A stretch of DNA of 64,000 bases, taken from positions 1 through 64,000 of the forward strand of contig CABYVA010000001.1 of NCBI GenBank assembly GCA_902522325.1. The letters run 5' to 3'. The position numbers and the translations under genes are program-made. The DNA is from an uncultured Pelagibacteraceae bacterium (lineage in GTDB: Bacteria; Pseudomonadota; Alphaproteobacteria; Pelagibacterales; Pelagibacteraceae). Each line of letters begins with the position of its first letter. Position 1 is the stretch's first letter. The notes beneath the pieces were generated by a model. It ran no database searches and was not told the origin of the DNA. It saw nothing but the letters and a program-made list of their open reading frames with translations. Shown here one piece after another: positions 37,601 to 46,293 of the stretch.

Positions 37601-39679
37601 ATGAAAATACCACACCTTAAAAAAAAACCAGAATTAAAATCTTGTCACGGCGTCGAATGGGAAGATAATTATAGCTGGATACACCAAGAAAACATTTTAG
37701 AGGTTTTAAAGGATAATTCGAAACTTCTTCCTGAAGTTAGACAATATTTAGAAGAAGAAAATGCCCATACGGATCATCATTTAAACAACACAAAAGATAT
37801 GCAAAAAAAATTATTTAATGAAATTAAAGGAAGAATTAAATTAGATGATGAGTCACTTCCCTATAAAGATAAAAAATATGAATATTGGACCAAAACAACC
37901 ACCGAAGGAAACTATTCAACTAAACTGAGAAAAAAATTTGGCTCTGATATAACTGAAGAAATTTGGAATGGAGATAAGGAAAAAGAAAAGTTAAAAACGG
38001 AATATTTTGGTATTGGGGACTTAGAGGTAAGTTGGAATGACAAATATTTAGGTTACTCGTTAGATTTAAAAGGATCAGAATATTACACAATTTACATAAG
38101 AGATATAGTTTCTGAAAATTTGGTTACTGAAAAAATTGAGGACACTGATGGTGGTATTTCTTTTAGCCTTGATGATAAATTTATATTTTACTCAAAATTA
38201 GATAAGTATCATAGATCAAAAAAAATATTTAGACATGAAATTGGCACCTCTATCAAACAAGATATTTTAATTTTTGAAGAAAAAAAAAGCGAGGCTTTTA
38301 CTGTTGGCATTGGATTAAGCTCTGATGAAAAATATTTTTTTATTACAAGTTCAGACCATAATACTTCGGAGCAATATTATTTCTTAGCTAGTGAAGAAAT
38401 TCCAAAACCAAAATTAATTAAAGAAAGAAAAAAAGGAATAATTTATTCAGTAAATTCATGGGATAGTTATTTTTATATGCATACAAATGAAGATGCTGAA
38501 GATTTTAAAATCGAAAGATGTAAAAATTTATCAAAACAGATATGGGAAAAATACATTCCTTCTAAAAATGAAGTTTTGATCGGTGGTTTAGTTTTTTTGA
38601 AGAATTGGATAATAAGATCAGAGGTTTCAGATGCTCTTGGAAAAATTTTTGTAAAAAATATCAAAACCAATGTTGAAGAAGAAATTAAATTTGCTGATGA
38701 AAAAGTTATTGTACCTGGAATTTCTAAAGTTCAAAAAGATAATGATACTGATTTATTATATCTGAGTTACTCATCTCCAAAAACTCAAGCGAGAACTTAC
38801 TTATATAATTTAAAAACAAAGGAAAAAAAATTAGTAAAGGAACAAGAGATTCCTTCGGGTCATAATTCTGAAGATTATATTGTTGAAAGGTTAGAGTGTA
38901 AGTCTCATGATGGAAGGATGGTTCCAATTACAGTTACTAGACATAAAAAAACTAAAATTGATTCCTCTGCTAACTTGTTATTATACGGATATGGGTCATA
39001 CGGAAGTTCAATGAGTCCCTCATTTTCTTCAACAAGATTTAGCTTAATAGATAGAGATATTATCTGGGTAACGGCTCATATTAGAGGTGGTTTAGAAAGA
39101 GGGATGAAATGGTGGAAAGAAGGAAAGCTTTTAAATAAAAAAAATACATTCGAAGATTTTATTGCGGTTGCGAAGTTTTTGATTGAAAAAAAATATACTT
39201 CGAAAAAAAAAATCATAGGTATGGGTGGCTCAGCTGGAGGGCTTCTTATTGGAGCTGTAGTAAACCAAGCGCCTGAATTGTTTTTAGGAATTATAATGGC
39301 TGTCCCTTTTGTAGATTCATTAACAACTAATTTAGATCATTCATTGCCATTGACTGTTGGAGAGTTTGATGAATTTGGAAATGCAAAAAAAAATAGGGAG
39401 CACTTTGATTATATTTTTTCTTATGCTCCTTATAATAATATAAAAAAAATGGATTATCCTCATATTTTAATAACTACAAGCTTAAGTGATAATAGAGTTT
39501 TGTTTGATGAGCCTGCAAAATTTACTGCTAAACTTAGAGATTATAAAACTGATAAGAATTTACTTTTATTAAAAACTGAAATGAATGCAGGACATGGGGG
39601 TAAATCCGGAAGAGATAGTGCGATAGAAGAAATTGCTTTAGATTATGCCTTTGTATTAAAAATAACTAATAAAATTTAG
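37601..39679 (+). CDS. ptrB: Oligopeptidase B (S9A prolyl oligopeptidase family)
   Basis: Serine peptidase of the prolyl oligopeptidase family that cleaves short peptides, in the cytoplasm since no signal is present. The N-terminal beta-propeller spans about residues 70-400. The alpha/beta-hydrolase domain has LLLYGYGSYGSSMSPSF, IGMGGSAGGLLIGAV (nucleophile Ser near residue 547), SLSDNRVLFDEPAKF (Asp) and MNAGHGGKSGR (His). 692 aa is normal. It probably helps recycle peptides. Confidence 0.93.
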   Translation: MKIPHLKKKPELKSCHGVEWEDNYSWIHQENILEVLKDNSKLLPEVRQYLEEENAHTDHHLNNTKDMQKKLFNEIKGRIKLDDESLPYKDKKYEYWTKTTTEGNYSTKLRKKFGSDITEEIWNGDKEKEKLKTEYFGIGDLEVSWNDKYLGYSLDLKGSEYYTIYIRDIVSENLVTEKIEDTDGGISFSLDDKFIFYSKLDKYHRSKKIFRHEIGTSIKQDILIFEEKKSEAFTVGIGLSSDEKYFFITSSDHNTSEQYYFLASEEIPKPKLIKERKKGIIYSVNSWDSYFYMHTNEDAEDFKIERCKNLSKQIWEKYIPSKNEVLIGGLVFLKNWIIRSEVSDALGKIFVKNIKTNVEEEIKFADEKVIVPGISKVQKDNDTDLLYLSYSSPKTQARTYLYNLKTKEKKLVKEQEIPSGHNSEDYIVERLECKSHDGRMVPITVTRHKKTKIDSSANLLLYGYGSYGSSMSPSFSSTRFSLIDRDIIWVTAHIRGGLERGMKWWKEGKLLNKKNTFEDFIAVAKFLIEKKYTSKKKIIGMGGSAGGLLIGAVVNQAPELFLGIIMAVPFVDSLTTNLDHSLPLTVGEFDEFGNAKKNREHFDYIFSYAPYNNIKKMDYPHILITTSLSDNRVLFDEPAKFTAKLRDYKTDKNLLLLKTEMNAGHGGKSGRDSAIEEIALDYAFVLKITNKI

Positions 39680-39689
39680 TATTGAAACT

Positions 39690-39718
39690 CTTGAAAATAA
39701 AAAAATCGTTACTACATA
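39690..39718 (+). promoter_or_regulatory. Candidate RpoH promoter of the Hsp20 gene
   Basis: CTTG (39690-39693), 18 bp, CTACATA (39712-39718). This resembles the element upstream of groES and the alphaproteobacterial RpoH pattern with one mismatch in the -10 box. The leader to the start codon would be about 55 nt and contains GAAAGTTGC...GGGGCTTTC (a possible stem at 39726-39750). Confidence 0.5.
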
Positions 39719-39782
39719 AGTTCTGAAAGTTGCCTAATGGGGCTTTCGATAAAATAACCTTGCTAAAATAAAGGAGGATATT

Positions 39783-40229
39783 ATGACAAGTAAGGATCTA
39801 TCTATATTTAACTCTCTAAGACCTTTTTCTGTTGGTTTTGATGATATGTTTGACCAATTTGAAAACATGTTGGGAAATGGAAGTTTGAGTATGCAATCAA
39901 ACTATCCACCATACAACATAAGAAAAACTGGAAAAGATAAATACTCTATTGAGGTTGCTCTTGCCGGTTTTAATAAAAAGGATGTAGAGGTTGAGTTCGA
40001 GGACAATTTATTAACTGTTAGAACTAAACAAGTTAATAAGTCTGAAGATAAAAATAAAGATGGTGAAATTATTCATAAAGGTATTTCACAAAGACAATTT
40101 GCCAGATCATTTACTATTGCAGACGATGTTAAAGTAGGTGAAGCTGAATTAAAGGATGGTCTTTTGACAATAGCTTGTGAAAGAATTATGCCAGAATATA
40201 AAAAGAAAAAACTTATCGATATTAAATAA
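39783..40229 (+). CDS. ibpA: Small heat shock protein, Hsp20 family
   Basis: ATP-independent holdase chaperone with an alpha-crystallin domain. The 148-aa protein has PPYNIRKTGKDKYSIEVALA, GFNKKDVEVEFEDNLLTV and the GLLTI stretch (DGLLTIACER) with an IbpA-like N-terminus MTSKDLSIFNSLRPFSVGFD. A strong AAGGAGG precedes the start. A heat-shock type promoter and a strong hairpin bracket it as a single-gene unit. Confidence 0.94.
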   Translation: MTSKDLSIFNSLRPFSVGFDDMFDQFENMLGNGSLSMQSNYPPYNIRKTGKDKYSIEVALAGFNKKDVEVEFEDNLLTVRTKQVNKSEDKNKDGEIIHKGISQRQFARSFTIADDVKVGEAELKDGLLTIACERIMPEYKKKKLIDIK

Positions 40230-40241
40230 GTTAAAACCTTG

Positions 40242-40275
40242 CTTGTGGGGATTTTTCCCCACAAGTCTTATTTTT
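40242..40275. terminator. Strong hairpin between convergent Hsp20 and lipoprotein genes
   Basis: CTTGTGGGG and CCCCACAAG form a perfect 9-bp stem around a 6-nt loop (40242-40265), followed on the + strand by TCTTATTTTTTAT. It can serve as a terminator for hsp20, and for the lipoprotein gene on the other strand the T-run is weaker. Confidence 0.75.
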
Positions 40276-40286
40276 TATGTAATTAC

Positions 40287-40589
40287 CTAAAAACAACCTT
40301 TGCTAACAAAGCCAATAACCATTTCATTATTATCAACTTCAAATTTTCTCTCACAAAGAATTCCATATTTTTTCTTCTTAAATACTAAAATCTTTGTACC
40401 TGTTTCGCTTTTAGTTTCATTATCAGGTTTGCCCATTACAATTTTTAATTCAGAAACGGGTTGCCCTATAAATTGACTTAGTTTTTTATTTTCTTGTTTG
40501 ATAATTTCATCTGATTTATTTTTAACAGTTTCACATCCTGAAATTATAATTAGTAAAAAAATTAAATTTATTAAAAACAACTTTTTCAT
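40287..40589 (-). CDS. Small lipoprotein, function unknown
   Basis: The 100-residue protein has a lipoprotein signal (residues 1-19, LLIIISGC, Cys19) followed by TVKNKSDEIIKQENKKLSQF and a compact domain FIGQPVSELKIVMGKPDNET. The last part resembles the SmpA/BamE-like pattern of a short helix followed by a Gly-Lys-Pro turn, though it is too short for certainty. Two cysteines near the C-terminus (CERKF and KGCF) may form a disulfide. It is a single gene on the - strand. Confidence 0.68.
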   Translation of the reverse strand: MKKLFLINLIFLLIIISGCETVKNKSDEIIKQENKKLSQFIGQPVSELKIVMGKPDNETKSETGTKILVFKKKKYGILCERKFEVDNNEMVIGFVSKGCF

Positions 40590-40741
40590 AGCTAGTTCTA
40601 AAATATCATTTAATACTTATTAGAAATATTAACTTTTAAGTTGTATAAAAAGCTTTGTTATTCAGAATAGCAGGTTTATTTAAGTAATATTAAGAGATTT
40701 TACTAAACGAATCTATTAGTGTTCGGAAAAATGGAGGTCAA

Positions 40742-42028
40742 ATGTTAGACAATTATTTTGATTATAAAAAACATCGAACTAATTTTAAGACAGAAGTTAT
40801 AGCTGGAGTAAGTACTTTTCTTACAATGGCTTATATTATGTTCTTAAATCCTGTCATACTTTCAGACGGTGGGTTCGATTTTGGCGGAGTTTTCACAGCA
40901 ACTGCTCTTGCAACTGCATTAGCATGCTTTATAGCTGCATTTTACGCTAAAACATGGCCAGTAGGACTAGCACCTGGTATGGGGATTAATGCTTTTATCG
41001 CTTATGGAGTTTGTTTAGGTATGGAATATACACCTGCAGAAGCTCTTGGCGCAGTATTAGTTGCCGGTGTTGTGTTCTTAATAATTTCTTTAACTCCAAT
41101 AAGAGCGTGGTTAATTAATTCTATACCGAAAAGTTTAAAACTTGGAATTGGTGCAGGTATAGGTTTATTCTTGGCAATTATTGGCTTTGAAATTATGGGT
41201 CTTACTGCAGATAACCCTGTAACGCTTGTTCAATTAGGAGATCTATCGAATCCACTTCTTCTTCTAGGAGCTGGAGCTTTTGTTTCAATGATAGTTATGG
41301 AAAAAAAAGGAATTAAGGGAAACATAATTATTGGAATTATTGTATTTAGTGCAATAGCTTGGCTAGGAGGATGGGCAAAATTTAATGGTGTAGTTTCTCC
41401 TCCACCGCCTATGACACATCTATTCACTTTTGATTTAGGTGCTGCTCTTAGTGCGTCAATGGTTACAGTAATATTTACACTTTTCTTCATAGACTTTTTT
41501 GATACAGCAGGAACACTAACTAGTGTTGCCAATGTAGCTGGAAAAATAGGAAGAGACGGAAAAATAGAAGACATTGATAAAGCAATGTTATCTGACAGTG
41601 TTTCAACTGTTGCAGGTGCTATGATGGGTACCAGCACAGTTACAACATACGTTGAATCAGCAGCAGGAGTTAAAGCTGGAGGAAAAACAGGAATGACATC
41701 ATTAGTTATAGGTATTCTATTTCTTCTTTGTCTTTTCTTTTCTCCACTAGCAACTAGCTTACCGAAAGAGATAGACGGTGCCGCTCTAATTTATATAGCA
41801 ACCTTATTTGTAAGAAATATAGTTGATATTGAGTGGGATGATATAGCTGAAGCTGGTCCTGCAGTCCTTGCAATGATTGCAATGCCGTTCACTTATTCTA
41901 TTTCTCATGGAATAGCATTAGCATTTATTTCTTATGCAGCTGTTAAAATCTGTACAGGAAAACTTGATGTTAATCCTGCTATATGGGTTATTGCAGCATT
42001 AAGTGTTGTTAGTTTTGCAGTAGCTTAA
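40742..42028 (+). CDS. NCS2-family purine base permease (AzgA-like)
   Basis: Imports adenine, guanine or hypoxanthine by proton symport. The 428-aa protein has about 12-14 hydrophobic segments. Family blocks are FKTEVIAGVSTFLTMAYIMF, VGLAPGMGINAFIAYGVCLG, DFFDTAGTLTSVANVAGKIG and MMGTSTVTTYVESAAGVKAG near residue 298. These are typical of AzgA/PbuG-type rather than uracil/xanthine transporters. AATGGAGGTCA forms a good ribosome site. The gene faces the purine salvage and oxidation genes on the opposite strand and is likely their uptake partner. Confidence 0.93.
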   Translation: MLDNYFDYKKHRTNFKTEVIAGVSTFLTMAYIMFLNPVILSDGGFDFGGVFTATALATALACFIAAFYAKTWPVGLAPGMGINAFIAYGVCLGMEYTPAEALGAVLVAGVVFLIISLTPIRAWLINSIPKSLKLGIGAGIGLFLAIIGFEIMGLTADNPVTLVQLGDLSNPLLLLGAGAFVSMIVMEKKGIKGNIIIGIIVFSAIAWLGGWAKFNGVVSPPPPMTHLFTFDLGAALSASMVTVIFTLFFIDFFDTAGTLTSVANVAGKIGRDGKIEDIDKAMLSDSVSTVAGAMMGTSTVTTYVESAAGVKAGGKTGMTSLVIGILFLLCLFFSPLATSLPKEIDGAALIYIATLFVRNIVDIEWDDIAEAGPAVLAMIAMPFTYSISHGIALAFISYAAVKICTGKLDVNPAIWVIAALSVVSFAVA

Positions 42029-42052
42029 TATATTTTTAAGTTTATTAAATTA

Positions 42053-42080
42053 GGGCGATCTTTATGGTCGCCCTTTTTTA
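42053..42080 (+). terminator. Rho-independent terminator after the NCS2 permease
   Basis: GGGCGA and TCGCCC form a stem with a 9-nt loop (outer GATC/GGTC pairing can extend it), then T6. On the opposite strand it also follows the phosphoribosyltransferase gene, so it may work in both directions. Confidence 0.8.
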
Positions 42081-42602
42081 TTTTTTGTGCTTCTTTTTTA
42101 AATCATCAATTTTTATTTCTTCATAAACCTCAAATGGCTGAACAATCCATGGATTATCAGGAAGTTTTACAGCACAAAAATCTGGTTCAAAAGTAGATTT
42201 TTTCTTTTTCCATAAAGTAGCTGTTTTTATATCTTCTATTTTATTTTTGATTGGTTCGTATTTTTTTAACCAATCGATACTTTTGTTAAATGTAATTCCT
42301 GTATCAGATAAGTCATCACACAAAAGAATTCTTCCCCCCATGTTTGGAGCAATCGAGCTCATTTCTCTTGAAAAAACTATGTCACCTTGTTCATCTTCAA
42401 TTCCTTTTCCACTATAGGACTCAACAGCAAGATATGCACATTTAAGTTTAAAAACTCTGCTTAGAACATCTATCATCGGCGCTGCGCCTCTCATAATGCC
42501 AATTAATATACTTGGTTTATATCCACTTTCGTGAATTTGTATTGCTAATTTTTCAACAGTTTGGTTGTAATCATCCCAATTAACTATTAATTTTTCACTC
42601 AT
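42078..42602 (-). CDS. Purine phosphoribosyltransferase (xanthine-guanine/hypoxanthine type)
   Basis: Type I phosphoribosyltransferase that converts a purine base and PRPP to the nucleotide. The PRPP loop is RILLCDDLSDTGITFNKSI near residue 90, with ILIGIMRGAAPMIDVLSRVF as the family flanking block. I start at the ATG at 42602 (MSEKLIVNWDDY); an ATG at 42629 overlaps puuD. At 174 aa it resembles E. coli Gpt-like enzymes. It lies at the 3' end of the purine oxidation gene run, so salvage and catabolism share one transcript. Confidence 0.83.
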   Translation of the reverse strand: MSEKLIVNWDDYNQTVEKLAIQIHESGYKPSILIGIMRGAAPMIDVLSRVFKLKCAYLAVESYSGKGIEDEQGDIVFSREMSSIAPNMGGRILLCDDLSDTGITFNKSIDWLKKYEPIKNKIEDIKTATLWKKKKSTFEPDFCAVKLPDNPWIVQPFEVYEEIKIDDLKKKHKK

Positions 42603-42612
42603 ATAAAATTTA

Positions 42613-43521
42613 TTATTTAAAATAGACAACTAAGAAAGCAAGCACAATAAAAGAAATTATTGAACCAATTAAAATATACAACCTATGAATGTTTCTTCCT
42701 CTTAAATTAAAATAATGACGTACGAAAGCTAAAATTATTCCAATCGAACCAAGAATAATCCAACTATACTTAGGATAAACAATAAAACTATAATGACCAG
42801 AAAGCATTGTGAATAAAACCAAAAAAGTTAAATAGTTATTGTGTATAGATCTTTGCTTTGCAGCTAATGATAAACTCATATCAAATTTTTCATTCCGCTT
42901 ACTACTGTTAATTATATTCATTTGGTTTGGAATTATTACCGTAAATACATTGCCAAACATGTTTGTACCTAAAATTAAACCGACACTTAAAAAAGCAAAT
43001 TTAGCGCTAAATAATTCCGTTAAGACGTAGGAACCTAAAAATAAAATTATTATACTAATAGCAAGAAAAGCATTTTTATTATTTATCAGGCTCGATTTAC
43101 AAATTAGATCATAAATAATCCAACCAATTATTAAAGATAACAAGGATAAACTAATAGCAGTTAGGGGTGAGAACTGTATGCCTTTTCTATCTACAATTAA
43201 TAATCCAGCATTTTTATAATAGATCACTGCAAGCAGCAAGATACCTGTTATAAAAGTAAGATAGCTTTGCCACTTAAAAATTATTAATTTATTAATATAA
43301 TTAGTTGGTGGTGAAATTTTTAATCTCGTAAGTTTATAGTAATAACCTGAGTGCATTAAATATCCTTCACCATCAATTTCTTTGCTAGTTATATTTTTAT
43401 TAAGTTTGTTATCTAAATAATTAAACAAAAAGCTATTTCCTACCCAAAGAATTGAAAATAAAACATGACCCCATCTCAGTATAACTTCGAGCCATTTAAT
43501 TATGTAAGGTGAAAACTCCAT
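42613..43521 (-). CDS. puuD: Urate hydroxylase PuuD membrane domain, lacking the C-terminal cytochrome c
   Basis: PuuD oxidises urate to 5-hydroxyisourate. The 302-aa protein has about eight membrane helices. GHVLFSILWVGNSFLFNYLD is near residue 18, and MFGNVFTVIIPNQMNII, AAKQRSIHNNYLTFLVLFTM and LAFVRHYFNLRG match the family core closely. The full-length family has a periplasmic cytochrome c domain with a CxxCH site; here the protein ends at the last helix (VVYFK) and no CxxCH is present. Electron output must therefore go to a separate carrier. It adjoins guanine deaminase and XdhBA on the same strand. Confidence 0.84.
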   Translation of the reverse strand: MEFSPYIIKWLEVILRWGHVLFSILWVGNSFLFNYLDNKLNKNITSKEIDGEGYLMHSGYYYKLTRLKISPPTNYINKLIIFKWQSYLTFITGILLLAVIYYKNAGLLIVDRKGIQFSPLTAISLSLLSLIIGWIIYDLICKSSLINNKNAFLAISIIILFLGSYVLTELFSAKFAFLSVGLILGTNMFGNVFTVIIPNQMNIINSSKRNEKFDMSLSLAAKQRSIHNNYLTFLVLFTMLSGHYSFIVYPKYSWIILGSIGIILAFVRHYFNLRGRNIHRLYILIGSIISFIVLAFLVVYFK

Positions 43522-44000
43522 TAATATTTTATTTTATCATCTTTATTTTTCCAAATTTTAAATGCTTCAAGAGCTTCTTCTCTGTGCATTTGCACCATTT
43601 CAATTTGTCTATCATTTTTATCTTTGCTTATTTCTGTATAAATTAATGAATCATCAAAATCTATATCCTTTGCGTCCTCTCTTGTATTTGCATAATATAT
43701 TTTATCTATGTGTGACCAATAGATTGCTGATAAGCACATGGGACATGGTTCGCAACTAGAATATAAGTCACAACCCTCTAAATTAAATGTATTTAATTTT
43801 TTACACGCATCTCTAATAGCAACAATTTCACCATGTGCAGTTGGATCATTGGTAGAAGTAACTTTATTAAACCCTTCAGAAATAATTTTACCTTTTTTTA
43901 CTATAACGCAACCAAATGGACCACCTTGATGTTTAATACTTTTTTTAGAAAGTTCTATTGCCCTTAATATAAATTTTGAATTATTCTCCATAAGATCCAT
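43521..44000 (-). CDS. guaD: Guanine deaminase (CMP/dCMP deaminase fold)
   Basis: Deaminates guanine to xanthine, feeding xanthine dehydrogenase. The zinc site is THGEIVAIRDACKKL (HxE, near residue 52) and SCEPCPMCLSAIYWSHI (PCxxC, near residue 83), and C-terminal IEMVQMHREEALEAFKIWK matches Bacillus-type GuaD. 159 aa. Start is the ATG at 44000 or the ATG at 43991, both inside the end of xdhB. A general nucleoside/cytosine deaminase is possible, but context strongly favours guanine. Confidence 0.87.
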   Translation of the reverse strand: MDLMENNSKFILRAIELSKKSIKHQGGPFGCVIVKKGKIISEGFNKVTSTNDPTAHGEIVAIRDACKKLNTFNLEGCDLYSSCEPCPMCLSAIYWSHIDKIYYANTREDAKDIDFDDSLIYTEISKDKNDRQIEMVQMHREEALEAFKIWKNKDDKIKY

Positions 44001-46293
44001 TTTTTTTAATTTCTTTAATACTCATTAAAATATTTTCTGGAGTTGCAGGGGCATTCAAATTCGGAATTTTCTCATAATTAGTTACCGAAGCAATTGCATC
44101 CTTAATTGCAAAAAATACACTCATTGCTAACATCAGAGGAGGTTCGCCCGTAGTTTTAGATTTATTAACAACATTTTCTTTGTTACTTCCATCTTTGAAA
44201 ATTTCCACATTAAATTCTTTTGGTATATCGCTTGCAGCAGGAATTTTGTATGTTGATGGAGAAAATGTTGTAATTTCTCCATTATCTTTCCATTTTACTT
44301 CTTCCATTGTAAGCCAACCTTGGCCTTGAACGAAACCACCTTCTATTTGTCCAAGTTCAAGAGATGGGTTAATAGTATTTCCAGCATCATGTACAATATC
44401 AACTCGTTCTAAGACATTTTCCCCTGTAAAAGTATCAATTGTCACCTCTGATACTGCAGCTCCATAACAAAAATAGTAAAATGGACGTCCCATAAATTTT
44501 TTCTTATTAAATTTTATTTTTGGAGTAGAGTAAAATCCTGAGGATGACAATGAAACTCGATTTAAATATGCCTCTTGCACAATTTTCTCAAATTTAAATG
44601 ATCTATTTCCAAATATAATATATCCACCTTTGTAAATTGGGTTTTCTTTACCAAAAATTTTATATTTTAATTTTATAAATTTCTCTAAATTTTTCTTTAA
44701 CTTTGAGACTGCATTTAATGCAGCTGCACCATTTAAATCTGTTGTTGATGATGCTGCACTTGCTGATGTATTAGGTACTTTAGAAGTATTAGTGGATGAT
44801 ATTTGAATTTTTTCATAAGGTAAGCCAAATGAATGAGCAACTAACTGGGCAATTTTTGTATGTGTTCCTTGGCCCATTTCTATACCTCCATGATTCAAAT
44901 AAATACTGCCATCGGTATAAATATGAACTAAGGCGCCAGCTTGATTAAGATGAATTGTAGTAAACGATATACCAAATTTAACAGGTGTAATCGCTAAACC
45001 TTTTTTTTTAAAATTATTCTTAGAGTTAAACTCTCTTATTTTGTTATATCTTTTTTTATAATTTGATTTTTTTATTAGTCTTTCAAAAATTTCGTGTATT
45101 ACGTTATCCTCAATTTTCATTCCATAGTGAGTAATATTTTTTTTATTTTTTTGATAAAAATTTAATTTCCTTACCTCGTAAGGATCCTTATTTAACGACC
45201 TAGAAATATTATCAATAATATTTTCTATAGCCATCATTCCTTGGTTACCACCAAATCCTCTAAATGCAGTTGAAGTTGATGTATTGGTTTTGCATAAATA
45301 ATTCTCTACCTCAATATTTTTAAGGTAATAAGCATTATCAATATGCAACAAAGCTCTCTCGTTTATTGCTAGAGATAAGTCAGGTGACATTCCACATTTA
45401 GATGCTAACTTAATTTTTAATCCATCTATAATTCCATTATCATCAAAACCAACTTCGTAATACGATTTAAACTCATGTCTTTTGCCTGTAATAATAATAT
45501 CATCATCCCTATCTAATTTTAATTTTACTGGACATTTTGTTTTATGGGAAAGCAAAGCACAAATGCTAGCTGTCATAAAATTTGTTTCTTTGCCACCAAA
45601 TCCCCCTCCTATTCTTCTAACCAAAACAGTTACCGAATTACTTTTTTGTTTCAAAATTTTTGATATTATTTGTTGAGTTTCTGATGGGTGTTGAGTTGAG
45701 CTATAAACTAATAATTCATTACCTTCTTTTGGAATTGTAAAAGCAACTTGACCCTCTAAGTAAAAATGCTCTTGGCTTCCTGTAGTAAAATCACCTTTCA
45801 ATAAATTTTTTGATTTAGAGATTGCTTTAGATGCGTTTCCTCTTTTAATTTTTTTAACATTAAATAAAAGGTTATTTTTCTTAAGTGCCTGCTCTATTGA
45901 TACAGTTGGTTTCAATTCTTTATAACTAACTTTAGCTTTTAAAACTGCTTTTCTAGCTAATTCAGTCGTTCTAGCTGCTACTGCAAATAAAGGTTGTCCA
46001 TAAAATTCAATTTTATCTTTTGGAAAAATAGGATCCCCATCAAATACTGGTCCTACATCGTTTCTACCTGGGATGTCTAAATAATTTATAACTGCTACAA
46101 CTCCCTCACTTTTTTTAACTTCCTTTAAATTAATTTTTTTTATTATAGCTTTCGCTTTTTTACTCCATCCAATAGCCCCAAAAACAGTACCTGGCGGCTC
46201 TTTAATATCATCTGTGTACTCAGCAATACCGCTTACATGTTTTATTGCACTATCGTGGGGTCTACTTTGATTTATATAATTGTTATTATTCAT
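43981..46293 (-). CDS. xdhB: Xanthine dehydrogenase, molybdopterin-binding subunit
   Basis: Large subunit holding the molybdenum cofactor. The 770-aa protein shows VRRIGGGFGGKETNFMTASI (Moco-binding), FRGFGGNQGMMAIENIID, GGIEMGQGTHTKIAQLVAHS, STNTSKVPNTSASAASSTTD and, near the end, KTTGEPPLMLAMSVFFAIKD with the catalytic Glu of GEPP. Neither an xdhC gene for cofactor insertion nor other Moco genes are nearby. It overlaps guaD downstream and shares its start with the xdhA stop (TTAATG). Confidence 0.95.
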   Translation of the reverse strand: MNNNNYINQSRPHDSAIKHVSGIAEYTDDIKEPPGTVFGAIGWSKKAKAIIKKINLKEVKKSEGVVAVINYLDIPGRNDVGPVFDGDPIFPKDKIEFYGQPLFAVAARTTELARKAVLKAKVSYKELKPTVSIEQALKKNNLLFNVKKIKRGNASKAISKSKNLLKGDFTTGSQEHFYLEGQVAFTIPKEGNELLVYSSTQHPSETQQIISKILKQKSNSVTVLVRRIGGGFGGKETNFMTASICALLSHKTKCPVKLKLDRDDDIIITGKRHEFKSYYEVGFDDNGIIDGLKIKLASKCGMSPDLSLAINERALLHIDNAYYLKNIEVENYLCKTNTSTSTAFRGFGGNQGMMAIENIIDNISRSLNKDPYEVRKLNFYQKNKKNITHYGMKIEDNVIHEIFERLIKKSNYKKRYNKIREFNSKNNFKKKGLAITPVKFGISFTTIHLNQAGALVHIYTDGSIYLNHGGIEMGQGTHTKIAQLVAHSFGLPYEKIQISSTNTSKVPNTSASAASSTTDLNGAAALNAVSKLKKNLEKFIKLKYKIFGKENPIYKGGYIIFGNRSFKFEKIVQEAYLNRVSLSSSGFYSTPKIKFNKKKFMGRPFYYFCYGAAVSEVTIDTFTGENVLERVDIVHDAGNTINPSLELGQIEGGFVQGQGWLTMEEVKWKDNGEITTFSPSTYKIPAASDIPKEFNVEIFKDGSNKENVVNKSKTTGEPPLMLAMSVFFAIKDAIASVTNYEKIPNLNAPATPENILMSIKEIKKNGSYGE

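Noticed and set aside
40590..40741. Purine riboswitch ahead of the NCS2 permease
   Set aside because: The 152-bp gap lacks the three-helix purine aptamer core; only an A/T-rich region and a GGAGG ribosome site are seen.
42603..42629. Upstream ATG for the phosphoribosyltransferase
   Set aside because: It would overlap puuD and add nine residues without family similarity; MSEKLIVNWDDY begins at the ATG at 42602.
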